Of a stretch of 32,708 nucleotides of DNA, positions 26,730-32,708 are shown in pieces. Numbering within the stretch: the stretch's first letter is position 1; each line of letters starts with the position of its first letter. The notes beneath the pieces were generated by a model. It made no database searches. It worked only from the letters and a program-made list of their open reading frames with translations, and was not told where the DNA came from. The stretch is from NCBI GenBank assembly GCA_944390105.1, contig CALXOV010000007.1, positions 1 to 32,708 of the forward strand, written 5' to 3'. The translations under genes were made by a program, and so were the position numbers. This stretch comes from an uncultured Succinivibrionaceae bacterium (GTDB lineage: Bacteria; Pseudomonadota; Gammaproteobacteria; Enterobacterales; Succinivibrionaceae).

Positions 26730-27304
26730 TGCTTCCGCTCAAGGTCTCAGGCGCGCGTTTTCTGCTGCTGAGCCTTGCGGTGATCGTGCTTGATCAAGTC
26801 ACTAAGCTGTTATGCATTAACTTGATTGAGCACGGCACCATGGGGATTGCAGTAACGCCGTTCTTTCATTTAGTGCATGTGTACAATCATGGTGCTGCCT
26901 TCAGCTTTTTAGCAGGTATGGGCGGCTGGCAGCGCTGGCTGTTTGCGGCTTTGGCCGTGGTGATCGGTGCGCTGTTTGTGTGGCTGCTGCTGCGCACGCC
27001 GCGCACTCATAAATGGTCGTGTCTTGCTTACGCTTTATTTGTCGGCGGCGCGGTCGGCAATTTAATTGATCGCTTAGTGCACGGCTATGTAATAGATTTT
27101 CTGCTGTTTTTCATTAAGACCGATGACTTCTTCTGGGCTTATCCGGCTTTTAATGTGGCAGATATTGCCGTGTGCGTCGGCGCGGTCATTTTATGCGTGA
27201 TGGCGCTGTTTGCCCCTAAGACCCATCCTGCAGCCAAATCGCGTCCAGCCGCCACTGGCGGCGGCGCAGCATCAGCTAAGGCCAAAGAGTTGCCGCGTAT
27301 TTAG
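26729..27304 (+). CDS. lspA: Lipoprotein signal peptidase (signal peptidase II)
   Basis: LspA is an inner-membrane aspartic protease that removes signal peptides from prolipoproteins. Four hydrophobic segments are visible. Conserved boxes are VLDQVTK, NHGAAFSF, GAVGNLIDRL with catalytic D114, and FNVADIAV with catalytic D145. The protein is 191 aa, longer than most, owing to an Ala/Lys/Pro-rich cytoplasmic tail of about 28 residues (from KTHPAAKS). The start overlaps the ileS stop in TAATG, so translation is coupled, as in E. coli ileS-lspA. It ends in TAG. The usual fkpB/ispH continuation is absent; a surface-protein gene follows instead. Confidence 0.95.
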   Translation: MLPLKVSGARFLLLSLAVIVLDQVTKLLCINLIEHGTMGIAVTPFFHLVHVYNHGAAFSFLAGMGGWQRWLFAALAVVIGALFVWLLLRTPRTHKWSCLAYALFVGGAVGNLIDRLVHGYVIDFLLFFIKTDDFFWAYPAFNVADIAVCVGAVILCVMALFAPKTHPAAKSRPAATGGGAASAKAKELPRI

Positions 27305-27319
27305 TTGCCAACAGTTTTT

Positions 27320-27358
27320 ACTGCCATCTAGCAGCTCTCAGCGCTGTACGATGGCAGT
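27320..27358 (+). terminator. Hairpin after lspA, possible terminator
   Basis: ACTGCCAT (27320-27327) and ATGGCAGT (27351-27358) pair perfectly with further inner pairing. It is followed by only TT, so termination would be weak; the hairpin may instead protect the mRNA end. Confidence 0.4.
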
Positions 27359-27448
27359 TTGCTGTGTACGGGCGGTGGTACTTTGCCGTCATATCTCAAA
27401 ACCTTTAATTTTCTCCTGATCTTAATTTCATCTATATTTATGTTAATT

Positions 27449-27493
27449 AGCCTGAATTTATATGTATAAATTTTAGGCTTTTTTTTTTTTTTT
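27449..27493 (+). terminator. Terminator with a 15-base T run
   Basis: AGCCTGAA and TTTTAGGCT pair, with inner TTTAT/ATAAA pairing and one bulge, and run straight into 15 T (27479-27493). This is a strong plus-strand intrinsic terminator for the ribF-ileS-lspA unit. The T tract is unusually long. Confidence 0.7.
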
Positions 27494-27658
27494 CTTACGG
27501 TTCGTCGCACCTGTGAGAGTTGTGACTTGCAGGGCAACTGATATCTTCAGCGGAGTTGGACCGCGTATAAAAAGATGTCAGCAAGTGTAGCGGCTGCACA
27601 TGCTGTAAACGGCATGATGCGGTGGGGCTGCAGATTAAGTTTTTGGGAGAAAAAATTC

Positions 27659-28381
27659 ATGAAGCAAACGAAGAATGCGTTAAGCATGCTGCTTAATGCT
27701 TATCGTTCTGTCTATAAGTCAGCCTATTTCAAGGGCTTGGCTTCTGTGGTCGTCCTGACTGCAGGCTTACCTGCGGGCGCGGCTAATGCTGCAACTACCA
27801 TTGATTTAGCGGATTCTTTAGATACTTTAAGTAATGGAATTATTGTTTCCGATCAGGGTAGTAGTAGCTCGGTTACTGATGGGGCGCAGAAGTGGGCTAA
27901 TGGTGGTTTAACCGTACAGGCTGGCGCAGATTACACCGTTTCGGGGCAGGGTACTCTCCATATTGCCAATGGCGATTTGATTTTGCAAAACGGCTCTACT
28001 TTAACCGTCAGTGGTTCTGCTGGTGCGGCTGCTATGCAGATCGTCGGTGCTGATAATGCGTTAGGTGGAGATAAGGGTGAAGGTTCAGTAGAAAATAATC
28101 TAATTGCTAATAACGCAACCATCAAGCTTATTGGCGAGAATGCCTCCTTAGGTTTTGCTGCCGTGTCAATTAATGGTGGCACTATTGAATTAAGTGGCAA
28201 GAATGCCAATATTTGGGCCTATGGTGAAGGTGGTTATACTGCTGATGCGGCTGATGACGGAGACTACTCAGCTGCTGACATGAGCATTATCGGTGCCACG
28301 GTTAATATAAATATCTCAGGGGCTTCGTTGGGCGCTAGAGACGGCATTGAGATTGAGAATTCTACTATCAATGTAACTTAG
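27659..28381 (+). CDS. N-terminal piece of a giant secreted surface protein, ends at an in-frame TAG
   Basis: A 240-residue piece. The start at 27659 has GGGAG nine bases upstream. Residues 1 to about 44 look like a long export signal: a basic, Tyr/Lys-rich lead (KQTKNALSMLLNAYRSVYKS), a hydrophobic core, then AGAANA as a probable cleavage site. The rest is Asn/Gly/Thr/Ser-rich with short beta-strand repeats (for example TLHIANGDLILQNGSTLTVSG), as in beta-helix passengers of autotransporters and adhesins. No cysteine is seen. The TAG at 28379-28381 falls between VT and SGAEIK in the middle of such a repeat, and the same frame continues open afterwards. As it stands the product would be exported without an anchor and is probably non-functional. 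Confidence 0.8.
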   Translation: MKQTKNALSMLLNAYRSVYKSAYFKGLASVVVLTAGLPAGAANAATTIDLADSLDTLSNGIIVSDQGSSSSVTDGAQKWANGGLTVQAGADYTVSGQGTLHIANGDLILQNGSTLTVSGSAGAAAMQIVGADNALGGDKGEGSVENNLIANNATIKLIGENASLGFAAVSINGGTIELSGKNANIWAYGEGGYTADAADDGDYSAADMSIIGATVNINISGASLGARDGIEIENSTINVT

Positions 28382-31300
28382 TCTGGCGCTGAGATTAAGG
28401 CTAGCGGACGTGGCGATGCTCAGGGTGTCATTATTACCGATTCAACCATTAACATTTCATCAGACAAAGCTAATCTGACTATCACGGCTGGCTATGATGA
28501 TGCTGATGGCAACAAAGTTGAGAAGGACGTCGTAGTTGACGGTGGTTATATCGTTGTGGCCTCTGGCGCAGCTTTAACCTTAGATGGCGATAGCAAAGTT
28601 GATGCAGTTATTGCCAGCGAGGGCGATATTAATATTACTTCAGGCACTATTGACAGTGTTAATGGTGTGTACGAAGTCGGTACATCCATGAAGATTGAGG
28701 GTACTGAAGATGAGCCGACCGTATTGCAGATTAAGCGTGACGATGGTCTTCAGGCAGTCGTAGATAAAGCCGCGGTAAATGTTAATGACCACGGTACCCT
28801 AAGCTTATCGTCGGCAGCTTTAAAGAGCTATTTCACGGCAGGCGATTACACTCGTGACGCAATTAAGAGTGGCGACCAGACTATCAGTCAAGCAATTAAT
28901 AAAACTGATACCGCAGGTTCGATTATTGTATCAGGTGGTACAATTGCGTTGACTGATGCCTCAGTTGAGCTGTCTGACAAGTTGTATACCTTCGCATCGG
29001 GGGACACGGTCGGCGATACTACTGGCATTATTTATGTTAATAAAGACGCCACGGTAACCGGCAACGAGATCTCCATTAGTAAGGCATTAAGCGAAAGTGG
29101 TGCTACCACTGGCGCTACGCTCAATATCGAAGCAAAGGCGCTGAAGATTGGTAACGGTTCAGCTGATGGTCTGCAGAATCTGTCTGATATTTCTACCAGC
29201 GGTGCTACGGTCAATCTCATCGCAACTAACAGCATTGATTTTGATGCTGTTGATGGCGCCTTTGATATTGATAAGGGCTTCTCGGTTGCGGCAGCTGCCG
29301 GTGATACTGCTTACATCAATGCCAATGGTGATGATGATCTGATTATTGGCGATGCCTCTTATCAATTAGGTATTAATGTTGCAGGCAACGTGGTATGGGA
29401 TCAAGACATTACCTTCAGCAAAAGTGGCGCGTCTGTTAATGTCGGTCAACTAAGTGATGGCACAGACTATAAGGGTAATAGCACATTAACTGTGACTGGT
29501 ACCATCTTAGCCTCCGGCGATATGTCTTATGATTCCCAGTTCAAAGTCGGCACAAATGCAACCGATGATGATAATAATGCTTACATAGCAACGGTTGATT
29601 TAACCAATGCAACATTAGCAATTGCCGATAATTTTAGCTCTTCAAACAAATTATCCTTGCTGGCTAATGTAAATGGTGTGATTAAGGTAACTGACAGCCA
29701 AATCAATGCCATTTTAGCTAACGATAGTAATGACACATCTAAGGATGAGCAGGGGCTGAATAAAGCTTATGGCGTAATTTTGAATGGCGGTACTTTAAAT
29801 GTTGCCGGTACCTTAAATGCGGATTTCGCCGATTTTACTGGTAATGTGGCTGTGCCTGGCAATATTCGCATTCATAATGCAAACAGTTCCATTATCGCCG
29901 ATGCGGCCACTCTCTATCAGATTTCTGGTTCATCAGCTGTACTAAATCTGCAGAACGCAAACCTTAAGGTTGGCGCTTTAGATATCAGCGATCTCACCAC
30001 TGAGAAAGACACTTCTTCGGCGGATGAAGACGCAGTGAAGTTTGTTGATACTGTCGCGATGCAGTCTGGTACCTACACCGTAGGCAATAGCTTAACTTCT
30101 AAGAATGCTACGTTGCAGGTGAAAGATAATGCTACTTTAGTCTTAGGCGACGCTACAACTGAGACTGGTACGGTTGCGACTGACCTTGAAATTTCAGGCT
30201 CTTCTGCTACTGCCTCAGGTGCAGTAAAGGTGTTTGCAGGTTCGTGGCAAGGTCAGGATGTGACGGTATCTACCAGTGGCTCCTTCACCGTGGCCGGCGA
30301 GCACAACCTTGATGAAGAGACCGATACTTATGGACTTGCTTCCTTCACCGGCGATAAGCTGACGGTCAGTGGTGGCGCGGTTACGATCGGTGGTTATCAG
30401 GGTGACAACGGAAAGCAGGGCTCCGCTACTTTCACGCAGATCGCTGCCTCTACTGGTACTGTCACGGTTAACGATTATGGCGAGCTGACCATCCTTGGCG
30501 ATTATGATGCAGTAATTAATGCAGGTACGCAGAACGAAAAAGATGATCCGGCCAATGGTGTAACCATTGAATCAGGCATTATTTCCGTTGCCGGTGGTGA
30601 TTTAACTTTAGGTGACGCAGCTACTGATGGTATTGTGTCACGTAATGCTTCAGGCGATATCACGGTCACCGGTGGTACCGTTTCTGTCAGCAATGGTGGT
30701 TGGGTCAACCTTACTTTTGATGCTGATGAATCCATCGATGCTGATGATGCTGCTGCCTTAAAGCAAGGCCTAATTGGCAATCTAACCTCCGGTATGATGG
30801 ACGGTGTCCTTAACGTGGGTGAGGCTAAGCTTGCGATTAAGGGCTTAGAGACTGGCTCGGTTGCTTGGACTGACTTCAAGCCGTTTGCTGATATGGCCTC
30901 TGATGTTACCAGTGAGCAGTTAATGCGCACTACCATTACCTCTGTAGGTAGCGACTTCCGTGGTCAGGTAGGTAATTTAGTGGCAACTGAGGGTAGCTCT
31001 GCGGTCGGTTTAGCAGGTAATGCTAGCTTGAATTATGCTGATGCTAACGGTAACTTTGCCTCTACTACTACCGGTGCACTGGCTGACATTAATCTCAATA
31101 ACCATGACTTAGAACTCAACAATGGCGGCAATGCTGGCACCATTAATGGTCAAGGTGATCTCTCCATTGATGGGAATGGCGCTGCTACCAATATTGCGGC
31201 GATTAAGAATGTTGGTGATGTGGACGTAGCCAATGGCACAGCTAGTGTAACTGGCGACTTTATTGCTAGCAATGTCTACGCCGTGAATGCCGTGCTCAAT

Positions 31301-32708
31301 GCCAATATCATTAAGGCCAGTGGCACTGATGGTGTGGAGGCCTTTGATGGCGCAGTAGTGAATGCGACTAAGATTGAAGGTGACGTACATTCGTCAAATG
31401 CACAGATCTTAGTTGATGAGATTGGCTCGTCCTCTTCCATTGAAGCTACTGACGGCGGCTTAGTCAGCGTAGCTAAGATGACATTCATGGATTCGAACGG
31501 CACTATCAACGTGGGTCAGGAAGAGCTCGTAGACGCAGATGGTAAGGTTACGCAGGAAGCCTCTACTGGCTATTTTGAGACGCAGATTTTAAGCCTCAAT
31601 GATGGCGAGTTAGTGGTAGATCCGTCCTTTGAGCAGCCGACAGCGATTGCCTCTGTTTATCGCTTTGACGATGACAAGAGCAACATCGATAAGTTAGGCG
31701 AGGTTGAAGGCGGCGGTATCGTGGACGGCAATATCTTTGTCGGTCAGAACTCCGCAGTCGGTATCGGCACTAAGAGCGTGGCAGAAGTGCAGGGCTTAAT
31801 TGCGCGCTTCCAACACAATGGTGCACTGCAGGCCGATCAGTATGGTGCTATCCTGGCGGTGACTGCGCCGTTTGCTTTAGAGGATGGTAAGAATATTACC
31901 CTCTTCAATGGCTATAAGAACGCTTATGTAACTGATGTAGATGTTCCGGCGGCAACTGGTTCTTATGTCTACTTTGGTGATAAGACTGCGGTATTAATCG
32001 GTGATGAAGCGCTGAGCGCGGATGGTGCGGCAGTAACCTTCGATGGTAATAACGGCAAGCTTATTGCAGCTGGCGGTGATGTCATTGTTGACACTGCAGT
32101 ACGTGCCAATAAGACTTATGCGCTCTTCGGAAATGCTGACAATTCAGCGGTTCAGGTAGTGACCAGTGAGGGAGATGCTACTGATACCGCTACTGGCATT
32201 GATGTCTACACCAATAATCGTTTACTCACTGGCGTACTGACCTCGGAGACTGGCGGCAATGTAACCTTCAGCTATAACGAAGCTCAGGGCCGTAGTATCC
32301 TGTCCGGTGCTTCTGATCCGGTATATCAGAGCATTCGCGCTTATGCTTATGGCGTGCAGAATCCGGATGCCGTAGCTGAAGATCAGGTGGCATTGACCTC
32401 CGGTCAGTGGCTGAGTGCTGATGAGATCGCAAAGATCGAAGAGCAGACCGGCGAAAAGGTTATTACCTCTGGCAGAACCGATACCCAGGATCGCGTTGGT
32501 ACTGATGGTACTGTGCAGCAAATCCCGGTATCTGAAGTGCTGTACTCCAATGCTCTGTTAAATGAGCCCTTGGTGAGTGGCAACGGTGCGGCCGCTGAGT
32601 CCGCAGCCCGCCTTGCTGTCTACGGCGGTGCCGTTGAGGCTGCGATGGTTGCAGCTTCGACCAGCTCCGATGCGATTGCTGCCCGTATGGGTATGGGCAA
32701 TCCGAACG
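28382..32708 (+). pseudogene. Continuation of the surface protein after the stop (partial, runs off the window)
   Basis: The frame of the gene starting at 27659 stays open without another stop for 1442 codons to the window edge. Codon-by-codon reading shows continued beta-helix-like composition rich in Gly, Asn, Asp, Thr, Ser and Ala, with motifs such as ITVTGGTVSVSNGGW and no cysteine codon. The last stretch, with AARLAVYGGAVEAAM and IAARMGMGNPN, reads like the linker that leads into an autotransporter beta-barrel, which would lie beyond the edge. There is no signal sequence or convincing start after the TAG; the first in-frame ATG is 28688 and has no obvious ribosome-binding site. The protein therefore depends on reading through, reverting, or correcting codon 241. 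I call it an interrupted gene; sequencing error or natural suppression are the alternatives. Confidence 0.75.

Larger units (their letters stand above)
27305..27658. other. Gap between lspA and the giant surface-protein gene
   Basis: This 354-base gap holds two hairpins (27320-27358 and 27449-27479), a run of 15 T, and the upstream region of the surface-protein gene. A TATAAA at 27566-27571 is a possible -10 without a good -35. An ATG at 27575 is in frame with the surface protein but adds 28 residues unlike a signal peptide. Confidence 0.5.

Noticed and set aside
27575-27658. Upstream ATG that would extend the surface protein by 28 residues
   Set aside because: No ribosome-binding site there, the added residues are unlike a signal peptide, and ATG 27659 has GGGAG at good spacing.
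28379-28381. Genome-wide recoding of TAG as an amino acid
   Set aside because: flhB, the HKD-helicase gene and lspA all end at TAG at the expected protein length, so TAG works as a stop here.

Overview
The window looks like a piece of a gammaproteobacterial chromosome. The housekeeping proteins have near-enterobacterial lengths and motifs: ParE 638 aa, HldE 477, RF3 530, RadA 459, RibF 312 and S20 87. Several gene neighbourhoods follow the E. coli plan: rpsT facing ribF-ileS-lspA, and prfC / TatD-like hydrolase / serB / radA. HldE, a TolC-type channel, LspA and a very large secreted surface protein show a Gram-negative envelope. FlhB and a PilZ protein suggest motility and c-di-GMP signalling. 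I suspect a Succinivibrionaceae/Aeromonadales-like anaerobe, but this is only an impression.

Layout. The left edge (1-126) carries what looks like the 3' end of an IS200/IS605 (TnpB-type) element, directly upstream of parE and then flhB. Glycogen phosphorylase follows, then a large HKD/helicase/DUF3427 protein. A two-gene minus-strand unit (hldE and a rhodanese) diverges from an MFS transporter. A TolC-family gene lies on the minus strand, followed by a tight minus-strand array of five tRNA-Ala genes (two UGC, three GGC) with a consensus sigma70 promoter. A small secreted protein of unknown function diverges from an apparent operon: prfC, TatD-like hydrolase, serB, radA. PilZ, Rsd and rpsT lie on the minus strand. 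Then ribF, a 363-base structured gap, ileS and lspA run on the plus strand.

The last 5 kb (27659 to the right edge) is a single huge, apparently Cys-free, beta-helix-type surface protein with an N-terminal signal region. It is cut at codon 241 by one in-frame TAG, after which the same frame stays open for 1442 codons to the edge. Three other genes here end in TAG, so amber is a normal stop in this genome.

Non-coding structure includes short palindromes sharing the core GCTTACG at several gene ends (REP-like), several terminators, and two hairpins resembling IS605 right ends. I found no CRISPR array, no rRNA gene and no clear phage. The less ordinary items are the interrupted adhesin, the TnpB/omega-RNA-like end with a readable putative guide, the HKD-helicase, the tRNA-Ala array and the structured leader before ileS.
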